64,000 bases of DNA from Stieleria varia (GTDB taxonomy: Bacteria; Planctomycetota; Planctomycetia; Pirellulales; Pirellulaceae), in contig NZ_CP151726.1 in NCBI RefSeq assembly GCF_038443385.1, positions 9,362,001 to 9,426,000 on the forward strand. The letters are read 5' to 3'. Shown one piece after another: positions 54,844-63,574 of the stretch. The notes under the pieces are model-generated. The model was not told the DNA's origin. It saw nothing but the letters and a program-made list of their open reading frames with translations, and did not search any database. The position numbers were made by a program, and so were the translations under genes. Each line of letters opens with the position of its first letter. The first letter of the stretch is position 1.

Positions 54844-56579
54844 ATTCTTTTTCTCAACCGTCGGCCATCTTGATTCCTGTGCTGCTGGTGATCGGCTCTC
54901 TGGTGCTGGACGCTCGAAAGGCAGACGCTGCGGATCTGGAAGTCGTTGAGTCGTTCTGGACAGATTCAACTCAAACGCAGTCGTCGGTCGCGATGGACCA
55001 GGGGGGCGTTGAAGTCAGCACCGCCGATACCGCAGCCACGTTTGCCGTAAACGTGATCAATCGTCGCGGCGAAGACATCACCGCGATTCGAGCGACGATC
55101 GGTTTGCCCGACGGAATCATTTGCGTCAAGAGTCACGACTCCCAGGCGACAACGGTTTGTCCGGGCATCACTCGTGCCGGAGAAATGTTCACGCTCTTGT
55201 TTCCGGTAGAGATCACATCGTCATACCTGGACAAAACCTTTCGCTGCTCACTGGTGATCGATTACTCCGCCGGATCGAAACGTGATACGATTCGACAAAC
55301 GTTGACCGCCAACTTGCGGATGACAGGCGATACCAACCTGGAATTGACACCGATCAACGGCCTGTCGCCTGGATCGACATCCGCTCTGAAGTTCCGACTG
55401 AGTAATCGAGGTACTGCCAGTGCGACGGGGATCAGACTCTCCCTACCTGGCATCTCGGGTATGAATCCGAGCACTCAGCAACCTGCGTTGTCTGTGCTTG
55501 GGCAAAGGTCATTTAAGCAAGTTTCGTTGAGTCCAGGGCAGTCCGTCGATTGGGAAACCTCCCTCTACGTCAATCCCTTTGCGACCGGCTCACTGCAGTC
55601 ACTCGATGCGGAAGTTCGTTACACCAACGCTTGTCTAAGGCAGAAACGAATACAGACTGCGTTGGGCGTCTCTATCTTCGCTGCGCCGAATAGCATGTCT
55701 CTTGAGTGCAGTGAACCAAATGCTCAGCTCCACGCGTCCGCAGGAAAAATCTCCGCGCTGGCAGTCGAGTTCTGTAATCGCTCTGGACATGAGTTGTCCG
55801 ACGTCTCTGCTTCCGTACGCTCTGGAAACGACGCACTGAACGTCATGGGGCAACGAAACTGGATGTTTGACAGGGTGGATGTTGATGGGATCATTCCGCT
55901 GACGATCTCGGTCTTTGCAGCAAAAGAACTGATGGGCCGCGTGTCTACGCTTGGTGTTTCATTTCAGTTCGTCGTGGATGGCCAACCACACGCCGAAATG
56001 ATCGAACTAAGTCTCTACAGTGAGGGCGAGATTCTCGTTCGACTCAACGACGTCGAGGTCGGCGATATCGCCAGCGTGCCCCATCTGACCGGCAACCTGT
56101 TGAACGAAGGAGTCGGGACCGCCCTCTTTTCGACATTAGAAGTGATCGATACCGAGGGCAATGTGATTGCGGAATCCATCTACCTAGGCGACTTGGTGGA
56201 AAACTCGCCGATTCCATTTAGCATCCCTTTAGGCGATTCCTTTTCGCATATGTCTGGAGATCGTATCGTACGACTGCGTTTGAGTTACCAGGATGCTTTG
56301 CGTAATCCAACCACAAAGCTGTTGCAGACAACCGTCTCCTTTACTTCGCGTGCTGAAACCGCGACTGCAACAACAGATGCGACAGATGAGCCCTACGGTA
56401 ACGCCTTTTCGATCTTCTGCTTTGTCGCCGGGATCGGCATCGGATTTCTGGTTGCTATCCTGCTACGTCGAAAACACAACGCTGAACTCCAGCGTGTTTT
56501 AGAAGAAAGCAAGCGTCGAGGAGACATGAGTCTCGACGAGGCGATCCAGTCGTCAGCCCTCACGACGAGTGAGCAATGA
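54840..56579 (+). CDS. Membrane-anchored extracytoplasmic subunit of ABC system
   Basis: A 579-residue protein with a TTG start overlapping the ATPase stop (TTGA). Signal peptide (residues about 8-30), a large beta-rich exported region resembling repeated CARDB/NEW3-like domains of S-layer-type proteins (e.g. SALKFRLSNRGTASATGIRLS and HLTGNLLNEGVGTALF), and a C-terminal transmembrane helix (FSIFCFVAGIGIGFLVAILL) followed by a cytoplasmic basic tail. Proteins of this layout sit between the ATPase and FtsX permease in some transporters, probably as the surface partner. The 4-base overlaps on both sides argue for a fixed stoichiometric complex. Substrate unknown; the neighbouring PKS product is a candidate. 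Confidence 0.75.
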   Translation: MNSFSQPSAILIPVLLVIGSLVLDARKADAADLEVVESFWTDSTQTQSSVAMDQGGVEVSTADTAATFAVNVINRRGEDITAIRATIGLPDGIICVKSHDSQATTVCPGITRAGEMFTLLFPVEITSSYLDKTFRCSLVIDYSAGSKRDTIRQTLTANLRMTGDTNLELTPINGLSPGSTSALKFRLSNRGTASATGIRLSLPGISGMNPSTQQPALSVLGQRSFKQVSLSPGQSVDWETSLYVNPFATGSLQSLDAEVRYTNACLRQKRIQTALGVSIFAAPNSMSLECSEPNAQLHASAGKISALAVEFCNRSGHELSDVSASVRSGNDALNVMGQRNWMFDRVDVDGIIPLTISVFAAKELMGRVSTLGVSFQFVVDGQPHAEMIELSLYSEGEILVRLNDVEVGDIASVPHLTGNLLNEGVGTALFSTLEVIDTEGNVIAESIYLGDLVENSPIPFSIPLGDSFSHMSGDRIVRLRLSYQDALRNPTTKLLQTTVSFTSRAETATATTDATDEPYGNAFSIFCFVAGIGIGFLVAILLRRKHNAELQRVLEESKRRGDMSLDEAIQSSALTTSEQ

Positions 56580-57814
56580 GAGCGATCCTGGATATCTTGA
56601 GGCTCGCCACCGGCGCGCTCTGGGAACGCAAGACACGCACCTTGTTGACAGTATTGATGGTTGCAGTTGGTTGCAGCTTGATGATCGCGTTGAAGGGTCT
56701 GACAGCAGGATTCACGAGTTTCATAGACCTGCAGTTTGCAAAGTTAGCGCCAAACATACTTTTCGTGAGCAGCGCACAGGACTCAAACAACGATGCCTAC
56801 TTCGCCAAATCGGCACCTGCTGTCAAAGCGATCCTGAATGATGTCGTGGCAAAACGAATTCGCAGCTCCGCCTGGGTCGCAGATGTTATCCCGGTCTATC
56901 AAGGATTAATCAGCCTGGAGTCTCATGGCCGCACGGTGGAGTCCACTGTTTTTTCAATCGATCCGACAAAACTGGCTGTCGTTGCGCCGACGATGACTTT
57001 GACCACCGGTTCGAAACTTCGTGCAAACGATCCCTCAGCGATCCTGTTTCCAAGACGCCTAGCCGAACCGCCCGGCCAGCCTCCCTTCGTCGCCACGGGG
57101 CAGACGGTCAAAGCCACCTACTCGTCGGTTTCCCCCGATACGGGGCATCCGACTGTCATCACTCGATCTTTCGTCGTTTCAGGATTGATCAACGACACGG
57201 GTGATCCAAATATCGATCGTGGAATCGTGATGAACCACGCGGCAAGCAATCGGCTGCTTCAAAAGAATGGTAGGTACGATGGACTATTGGTTGTCGCAGT
57301 GTCTGCTGACTACGTTTCGTCGGTCGAAGCGGATTTGCGGGAAATGTATGGCCGTGACGTTGGAATCTCGACCCCACGTGCTGTCCTGCAAACATTGAAT
57401 GAATTCATCGATGCGTTCGGATCATTTACCGATAGCACTGCCATCATTGCTTTGCTAGTGGGAGCCGTTGGAATCATCACGACACTATACACGTCGGTCA
57501 CTGAACGAACTCGCGAGATCGGTACCCTTAAAGCACTCGGTGCCGACAAGAGATTTGTGCTGGCGATGTTTCTAACGGAGGCGAGTGTCATCGGCGTCGT
57601 CGGCGCGACCGCCGGGGTGGGGTTGGGCATCGTCGGCGGCTACGCCCTCATCGAGCAGTTTGCCGCCACTCGTCCTGATTTGGTACCCGTCTACCGGGTC
57701 GAAGACCTCGCATGGGTTTGGGCCTTAACCGTCATCCTTGCCTTGCTCGCCGGACTCTATCCCGCATGGCGTGCCGCAAGAGTCCCAGCGATCACTGCGC
57801 TGCGACGAGACTGA
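56576..57814 (+). CDS. FtsX-like ABC permease
   Basis: A 412-residue permease: N-terminal helix (TLLTVLMVAVGCSLMIALKG), an extracytoplasmic domain (about 45-270), then three helices with AVGIITTLYTSVTERTREIGTLKALGAD and the terminal AARVPAITALRRD. The ATG overlaps the stop of the surface-protein gene by 4 bases. With the ATPase and surface protein it makes the exporter of the PKS cluster. Confidence 0.9.
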   Translation: MRAILDILRLATGALWERKTRTLLTVLMVAVGCSLMIALKGLTAGFTSFIDLQFAKLAPNILFVSSAQDSNNDAYFAKSAPAVKAILNDVVAKRIRSSAWVADVIPVYQGLISLESHGRTVESTVFSIDPTKLAVVAPTMTLTTGSKLRANDPSAILFPRRLAEPPGQPPFVATGQTVKATYSSVSPDTGHPTVITRSFVVSGLINDTGDPNIDRGIVMNHAASNRLLQKNGRYDGLLVVAVSADYVSSVEADLREMYGRDVGISTPRAVLQTLNEFIDAFGSFTDSTAIIALLVGAVGIITTLYTSVTERTREIGTLKALGADKRFVLAMFLTEASVIGVVGATAGVGLGIVGGYALIEQFAATRPDLVPVYRVEDLAWVWALTVILALLAGLYPAWRAARVPAITALRRD

Positions 57815-57887
57815 CAATGGCGACCGCACACGCATTTTGAAGTTGATCGCTAGGTTCCAACCCGCATTGACGTGACGCTCAACGGCG

Positions 57888-58349
57888 GTGGTGACTACGA
57901 CGAGCGAGCGACCGCTGAAAGAACAATCGAGAACGACCGCTTTGTATGTGATGGACCGCGGCTATGCCACGTTCGCACTCTTCAACTCGATCGTGCAATC
58001 GCAAACTAGCTGCGTTTGTCGACTTCGCGACAGCACGGTTTGCCAAGTGGCCCAGGAGCGGACGCTATCTGCAGCTGCCATCAAGGCAGATGTGCTGTGC
58101 GATCAAGTCGTGTTACTTGGCAAAACCAGCAAGATCGGTGGCAAACTTAATCACGCGATTCGGTTGATACAAATGCGTTGCACGCCTCACCACAACCGAA
58201 CGGGTGGAAAAACCATAGGCTCTACGGATCCCAACAGCGATGGCGTTTTTCAGATTGCCATGAATTTGCTCGTCGTTCCTGCCGAGATCATTGCTCTGAT
58301 CTGCTCTCGACGCTGGATCATTGGAGTTTTCAATCTGGCTTATCCTTAA
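57888..58349 (+). pseudogene. IS4-family transposase remnant
   Basis: The frame shows transposase motifs of the IS4 group: LYVMDRGYATFALFNSIV, VCRLRDSTV, HAIRLIQMRCTPHH, FQIAMNLLVVPAEIIALICSRRW. The N-terminal half is absent, sequence upstream continues in another frame (about 57846-57887), and the motif after SRRW, where an intact element continues with a conserved YREK-type region, is cut short by a stop. No terminal inverted repeats were found. It is therefore a decayed fragment directly after the exporter operon. Confidence 0.75.
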
Positions 58350-58391
58350 CCACAAGAAACCACCGCTGCGGCTGAGTGATTTCGGCGTTCG
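58349..58391. repeat. 43-bp imperfect direct repeat, copy 1
   Basis: This begins ACCACAAG and ends GGCGTTCG. It matches 59607-59649 at about 38 of 43 positions in direct orientation. Copy 1 starts exactly where the IS4-like remnant stops; copy 2 precedes the start of the hypothetical gene at 59665. Together they bracket the IS1634-like remnant. Confidence 0.85.
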
Positions 58392-58514
58392 CTAATAGAA
58401 ACGAAGAGGCATCATGGCTTAGCCTTGAATTCTTGGCATGGTGGGTACGCGATTGGGGACGATCTGGACATGAAATTCAGATGCGACCTATGACGCTGCC
58501 ACCGAAGGCTTGAG

Positions 58515-59025
58515 CTAGTCCTCAGAGACGGTCAAGATGTAGAGCAATTGTTTCAGGTCAGGACGATGGTCCTTGCTGTGCCCCCTGTTGGATCGCGACC
58601 GTCAGCTTTCCACGTCGCAGGACAGGCTGTTCAAACTCGTCGTAGTCGCCGTAGAATCGCACTGTCGTTGAATCGTTATGTAGTTCGTTAAGGTTCAAAT
58701 GGAATTCATCAACCACCTTTCGAGTGACGGCCATGGCCAATTCCGGCAGGTTGGCATCGAAGAGGCGATCGAGTGCTCGCCCGACACGATCATCATTGAG
58801 TGATTTTAATTGCTGTTGTTCCAGACCGAGCAATTCGGGCACGAACTGAGAGACCCAGGCCCCCAGCCCGTAAAGCGGCTCCCTGTTGATCAAGATGTTC
58901 TTGATCAGCAGGGTCAAAGCGGTGGACGTGCGCACCTTGCTTCGGCGGTCTTCTTGCGGCAGGAAACCACAGAGTGTGGAATCGAGTTCCAGACGCTCGA
59001 TGATCCTATTGATGATGGGAAAGAC
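58515..59025 (-). pseudogene. IS1634-family transposase remnant with frameshift
   Basis: N-terminal transposase motifs in order: FPIINRIIERLEL, GFLPQEDRRSKV, RTSTALTLLIKNILINREPL, SLNDDRVGRALDRLFDANLP, and LNELHNDSTTVRFYGDY. Near 58570 the frame breaks, and the expected continuation GHSKDHRPDLKQLLYILTVSED is found in another frame down to the stop at 58515. A stop also lies upstream of the recognisable part, and the catalytic C-terminal portion is missing. A dead element fragment. Confidence 0.8.
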
Positions 59026-59664
59026 GCCGATGGTGCATGACTGAAGACTCTTTTCACCTCAGGAGGCATTGGGTACCAACTTCGCTGCATCGGGTGCTCG
59101 GTGAGCAGGCCTTTTTTCTCGGTTCATGCCAGCACGATAGGCCGTATCGGCCGCCCAGTTCCAGGTGTCCTGGGGGCAAGAAAAATGCGTCAAAAATCAC
59201 TTACGACGATGGCTCGTGACGTAAGTCGAACTCAAAGAATCCGGAAAAAGATTACTTGGTTGCCAGACACACAATAAACCTGACCAAGAACTCAGCGACG
59301 GCGATTGCACCGCCGCAGAAATTCGAAGAAACTGAAATTCAAACGTGCGGAAAAGAAGTTGCACGGCAGGACTCAAGGCGCCGTTGCCCAATGGTCACTT
59401 TTTCGTTCGTCCGCCGTGATCCTGGACGATCAGCGCGGCTAGCGATCGAGTGCAGTGTGGAGGCAGAGACGGAGCGGAGTTCTCAATTGCCCCACGGTCG
59501 AGTTGACCGGGTACAATAGCATGGAGCGACACTGGTTCGGGCCGTCGCTCCTTGTACCGCGATGATCCATGTCGATTCACCCAAGCCGCGGGTGTCGTCG
59601 TTACGTACCACAAGAGACCACCGCCGCGGCTGGGTGATCTCTGCGTTCGTCGGCAGGTTTAGTT
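59026..59664. other. Non-coding region with hairpin and direct repeat copy 2
   Basis: No gene. A hairpin with ACTTACG/CGTAAGT arms lies at 59199-59226. The second 43-bp direct repeat copy is at 59607-59649. Confidence 0.5.
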
Positions 59665-60429
59665 GTGAGGTATTCGCTGCGTCAGATACTGTTGGTTGCT
59701 GCGGTATTGGCCATGGCTTTCGGTACGTCAACAACTCTGCTTCCGCGGCCGCATGAAGCACCGCCTTCGCTGGTTGCGTTAAATGCAGTACGGAATTTTC
59801 GTTTGATCGAAATGGCTCGGACCGGCGAACATCCAATTTCGGGGATGTCCACCACCGAGATTGACGACGCTTGGAATGAATTGACATCAACAAACGATCC
59901 ATGGGGAAGCCGATACGAAATCGTCGAACGCGCTGATGAATGCGTGTTCGGTTCGCGCTCCTCCGTGCACGTCTATTCACGTGGAGAGGATGGTGTTTCT
60001 CATTCGAACGGAGAGGATGCAGACGACATCAGTTCTTGGTCGCCAAAGATGAACCAGTTTTACCAACGTCGTCAATCAATCCGGATCTTGATTTCATGGG
60101 CTGTATACTCTCTGATTCTTGCGATTCCGCTGTATGCGGTCTCCGTTCGTGCCGCGAACCGATTTTTCGGTAGAACGAAATGCGACGAACCTACGACCAG
60201 CACCAGCCAGCACATGGAACAAACAACGTACTTGCCTCACAACCGCCGAGCGATCGGATCGAGTTACTTCATCCAACAAACCCCTGAGGACGAGAAAAAG
60301 GGAAGAGGACGAGAAAAAGGGAAGGGGGGCTTTGTTGCATTCCATAATCGATGGATCGTCCTGCAGCGTGAAGATGGACGCCGGGGAAGCAAGAGGGGAA
60401 GCGGGACGTTTTGGGCCATCCGCCAATGA
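59665..60429 (+). CDS. Hypothetical membrane protein with GspG-like segment
   Basis: A 254-residue protein with a GTG start. N-terminal hydrophobic helix (RQILLVAAVLAMAFGTS), an exported segment containing DPWGSRYEIVERADECVF and YSRGEDGVSHSNGEDADDISSW, which resembles the C-terminal part of type II secretion pseudopilin GspG, then a transmembrane helix (ILISWAVYSLILAIPLYAV). The last 50 residues (EKKGRGREKGKGGFVAFH...) are read through a repeated element at 60310-60342 and may not be original. Function unknown. Confidence 0.55.
   Translation: MRYSLRQILLVAAVLAMAFGTSTTLLPRPHEAPPSLVALNAVRNFRLIEMARTGEHPISGMSTTEIDDAWNELTSTNDPWGSRYEIVERADECVFGSRSSVHVYSRGEDGVSHSNGEDADDISSWSPKMNQFYQRRQSIRILISWAVYSLILAIPLYAVSVRAANRFFGRTKCDEPTTSTSQHMEQTTYLPHNRRAIGSSYFIQQTPEDEKKGRGREKGKGGFVAFHNRWIVLQREDGRRGSKRGSGTFWAIRQ
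60310..60342. repeat. 33-bp imperfect direct repeat (partner at 61670-61702)
   Basis: Begins CGAGAAAA, has a G-rich centre and ends TTGCATTC. The copy at 61670-61702 matches at about 29 of 33 positions. The pair brackets the TIR gene. The first copy lies inside the end of the preceding hypothetical gene. Confidence 0.8.
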
Positions 60430-60477
60430 GATGACGCGAGAGTTACACCAGACAATGGATGAGGTAAGAAGGCATAT

Positions 60478-61383
60478 ATGATGCACGAGCGCAACTCTAT
60501 GACATCTGGTGGAAAGACCAGGCGGATTCTCGACCTCGCACAGAGCAACCCCGCGTTCCGAAACAAGGTCATCGCACTCGGTGCTCTTGGCGACCAAATG
60601 ACGTATCCCTCAATGGAGTTGTTCCAGCGATTTGTGCCTCTGATGCTCGAAATAGCAGCAGAAGTTGGTTTGCTGGATGGAATCGATCAGAGCGCGGCGG
60701 ACGAGTTGAACGAATGGTTCTTAGACTCCGCAAACGAGCTTGCCTATCTCGTGTGCAACCGACAGCGGATCACCCCGAGTCGCAAGTTCAAGAAGCCCAT
60801 CGGCAACGTGTTCGTCTCGTGGACGGTGAAGAACCCGCGAGATCGCGAAGCAACTCGTGGCGTAAAGGCAGCCCTTGACTGGTTCAACATAGACTACTTT
60901 GACTACACAGAACACCAACTCGACGATGAAGCAGACATGTCCCAGCAGATCACGCAACAGCTTAAGGACGCCATTGCTAAATCACGATTTTCGGTCGAGA
61001 TCGTTTCCAGTGAAGCGAGTCGACCTTGGGTACAGTTCGAGAGATCGCTAATCGCTAAGAACGCCAGCATTCGTCGCTTCCTTGTATGTCTTGAATCGGA
61101 CAAGGCAAGGTTCATGCGAATGTCTGCAGAACTCGAAGCACGCATCACCCGAATAGACATGTCGGGAGGGCGGTTTGGAACAATACAAACGGAGAGTATG
61201 GAGCAGTGGATGAGGCAAGCTGCAGACACGAGCTATTTTGCGACAGTCGACTTCTCATACCACTGCTACAAATTAGCGGACGTGATTCGATCTCTGCTAT
61301 CTGGACAACGCAAACGGCATCCGATCTTCTCTTGCCTTGATGCGTTCCGATTCAGTGTCCTCTGTCAACAGTTGCAGCAGTGA
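60478..61383 (+). CDS. TIR-domain protein
   Basis: A 301-residue protein; ATGs at 60478 and 60481 follow AAGAAGG. Residues 1-105 are helical and unrecognised. Residues about 108-230 look like a TIR domain: strand GNVFVSWTV, DYFDYTEHQLDDE after helix A, a SRFSVEIVSSEASRPWVQFERSLIA segment with the pattern W-x3-E, where Glu188 would be the NAD-cleaving residue of TIR hydrolases, and RRFLVCLESD. TIR proteins act in immunity (NAD depletion, signal molecules) or as effectors. No partner gene (SIR2, STING-like, ThsA-like) is adjacent. The fold assignment is by eye. Confidence 0.65.
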   Translation: MMHERNSMTSGGKTRRILDLAQSNPAFRNKVIALGALGDQMTYPSMELFQRFVPLMLEIAAEVGLLDGIDQSAADELNEWFLDSANELAYLVCNRQRITPSRKFKKPIGNVFVSWTVKNPRDREATRGVKAALDWFNIDYFDYTEHQLDDEADMSQQITQQLKDAIAKSRFSVEIVSSEASRPWVQFERSLIAKNASIRRFLVCLESDKARFMRMSAELEARITRIDMSGGRFGTIQTESMEQWMRQAADTSYFATVDFSYHCYKLADVIRSLLSGQRKRHPIFSCLDAFRFSVLCQQLQQ

Positions 61384-61786
61384 GGGCGTTCAAAGGGGTC
61401 AGGCCTCGTTGTTCACCAATTGCGTTCACCTTAGAAGCCTGACCCCTGGTATGTCCCCCAGATCAAGTAAATCTGGATAAGTGACCATCCAAACGTCGGT
61501 GCATCGGCAAACCCACGGGGATCATTCAAGATCGAGTCGAAAAGGTCGGACCGGCGCATTTTGGAGTCGTCTCGGTCGACTGCGCAAAGCGACGGTCGAA
61601 GTGGATGCTTTGTGATTTTTTCGGCAGGGTAATCATCGAACCGATGATTGTTGAACATCAACGAGTGCGCGAGAAAAGGGGATGGGGGTCTTTATTGCAT
61701 TCGCTTTTCAAGGGATTCGTAGCTCCCGAGATCGACGTGGCAAATAACAATCCGATGGACCGAAGCGGTGGATCGGCCGCTTCTTG
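61384..61786. other. Intergenic region with perfect inverted repeat
   Basis: The 11-base arm AGGGGTCAGGC at 61394-61404 is exactly inverted at 61437-61447. The interior contains two TTCACC words. The second 33-bp direct repeat copy is at 61670-61702. No gene is supported. Confidence 0.6.
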
Positions 61787-62348
61787 ATGGAAAATTTACT
61801 TGCTCCCGCACGGTCATCGGGGGCGTTCTGCATCAACATAAGGCATCCAAGCGTGAGTGACACAACCTCGTTGATTGCGTATCGTCGATCGTGGAAACGC
61901 ACATTTGCTATGTCGATCCTAACTGCAGCTGTCGCCTTGCTCATGGCGGTCTACATGTGGCCTCTTTTATTCCCCGTCCTTTACTCCGACGGCATCCGCG
62001 CCAAGGTGTTTTCGGTTGGTATGGGCCTTGTCCTCGGAGTAAACCTCGTAATGTCGCTATGGATTGCGATTACAGTGGCTTCCATTCGACGCGACGTTTG
62101 TGTCACGCTCGACACCAAGGCACTGACCTGCTCGATTCCCGGTGAATTGGTCTCCAAATCGTTTTCCGTGGCCTTGGATGACATTACTGAGATCAATAAG
62201 TATAGACAAAGACAGTGGCCCAGAAGCATTTCGCATTCATACGCAGTCTGGTACGTTTGATCTCTACGGCAACTACGGAATTCCAACTCGTCGCATCGTG
62301 ATTGAGATTGCGAAACTCCGGCCGTCCGTCATCATGGGAACCACATAA
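61787..62348 (+). pseudogene. Frameshifted small membrane protein gene
   Basis: The first frame encodes two hydrophobic helices (MSILTAAVALLMAVYMW and VFSVGMGLVLGVNLVMSLWI) and then VALDDITEINKYRQRQ, after which it loses sense and stops at 62260. From about 62210 a second frame continues with FRIHTQSGTFDLYGNY and RRIVIEIAKLRP to a stop at 62348. The two parts read like one membrane protein of the kind with two helices and a PH-like tail. A single-base indel or a sequencing error at about 62205-62225 explains it. The start could be the ATG at 61787 or a GTG at 61852. Confidence 0.6.
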
Positions 62349-63574
62349 AATAAGATGCAGAACCAAGCCAATCGGGATAGGGGCCCGGTTGCCCGGGACC
62401 CCTCCCACAACACCTAGCATGCGGGTCCGCACTAGATCGATGAATACAGTGCGTTTCGCCGCAAGGATGCAAGCGATAGCCAGTACTCTTCAAGAATAAA
62501 CAAGCCCTCAGCGGCCAGATACTCGTTGGATAAAGCGCGCTGGACGCCAGACGTCGTGGAAAGACGCTCTGCCTGCCAACCAACACGGGCCCTTGCCGCT
62601 CATCGCAAAGCCACGAGCGACACGATAAGACCCCACTGGCCTCGTGCCAGTGGCAACGGGACGAACGCGACTTGAGATGTCCAGTGATCGTCCTTGCTTC
62701 CACCGGCACGAGGCCGGAGGGGAGCCAAGCGAATCGACTGCTTCTTTGTAGCTCATCAGTCTTGCTTCCACCGGGTCAAGCCCGGATGGAGAGCGAGGAA
62801 GCATCAGAGTTCATCGGTGGTTCGTTCCTTGTCTTGTGACGTTCAGGCCTTTGTGTCGCCGTTGGACTCGGCGGGTCACTCCTATGCCTTCTGCTGCCGA
62901 CTTCGATCGTGGGTTCGTGTTACCACGGCCCACCCCGCGTTGGAGCAAGCTCTACTGGCGGGCACAGGATGAAGTCCTCCCCAAATAAGGGACGTTTCAA
63001 GACGCGATGGTCTTGAAACACGTGATCTATCCCCACCCAAGCTCCCCATCTACCTCCACCAACTTTTCCGGTTCGGTTTCGCTGTCAGCAGATTTTTGGG
63101 AATCGCACAGCGATGGGCCTGCGGTGTCGGCCTCTATACGGTTTCTGTTCCGTGCTACTGCAAGCTCCGCGCGGACCTGATGGGTCTTGGCGTGAATGCG
63201 TCTGGAAACGAATTGCGTTGAACCATGCCCGAATCGGCGGGACTGACCCTATGACCCGTACGGTTCTCGGCGGCTATCCAGCTTGACGCTCACATTCGCA
63301 GGCTTCCTCCCCACGGTTTGTCACCTCCCCACGGTTTGTCACCTCCCCGCAGTTGCCCTCGCCTCGTACTGTCTTTCGTAAGAGTTACATTTGGTATACT
63401 GCCTCGTGTTGAAAGTAACCGGAACTAAGTACAGGGGACTTTCACCCCACAAGATCACGCCCATGTTGGGCGTACTGCACGGGAGAACAGGTGGTTCGTT
63501 TTCTCGTCTGCTTGCAAGTTGTTCGCCCGTTCCCCGTAATTTCTACCGTTCTGCCTTTGAAGATTTGATGCATC
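62349..63574. other. Structured non-coding stretch
   Basis: About 1.2 kb without a credible gene. A 9-bp stem (GGGGCCCGG with one bulged A opposite) lies at 62380-62402, followed by the near-palindrome TGCGGGTCCGCA at 62420-62431. A 14-base motif TTGCTTCCACCGGS repeats near 62696 and 62763. An 18-bp tandem repeat CCTCCCCACGGTTTGTCA occupies 63306-63341. A hairpin ACGCCC/GGGCGT is centred at 63464. It may be a degenerate ribozyme- or intron-like element, but I could not identify a reverse transcriptase. Confidence 0.5.

Noticed and set aside
61431-61661. A 76-codon minus-strand frame between the TIR gene and the frameshifted gene
   Set aside because: It runs into the inverted repeat at 61437-61447, has no domain and no ribosome binding site.
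63425-63475. A possible integron attC site with GTTGGGC
   Set aside because: The GTTRRRY-like word is present but the matching RYYYAAC at proper spacing and an integrase gene are missing.
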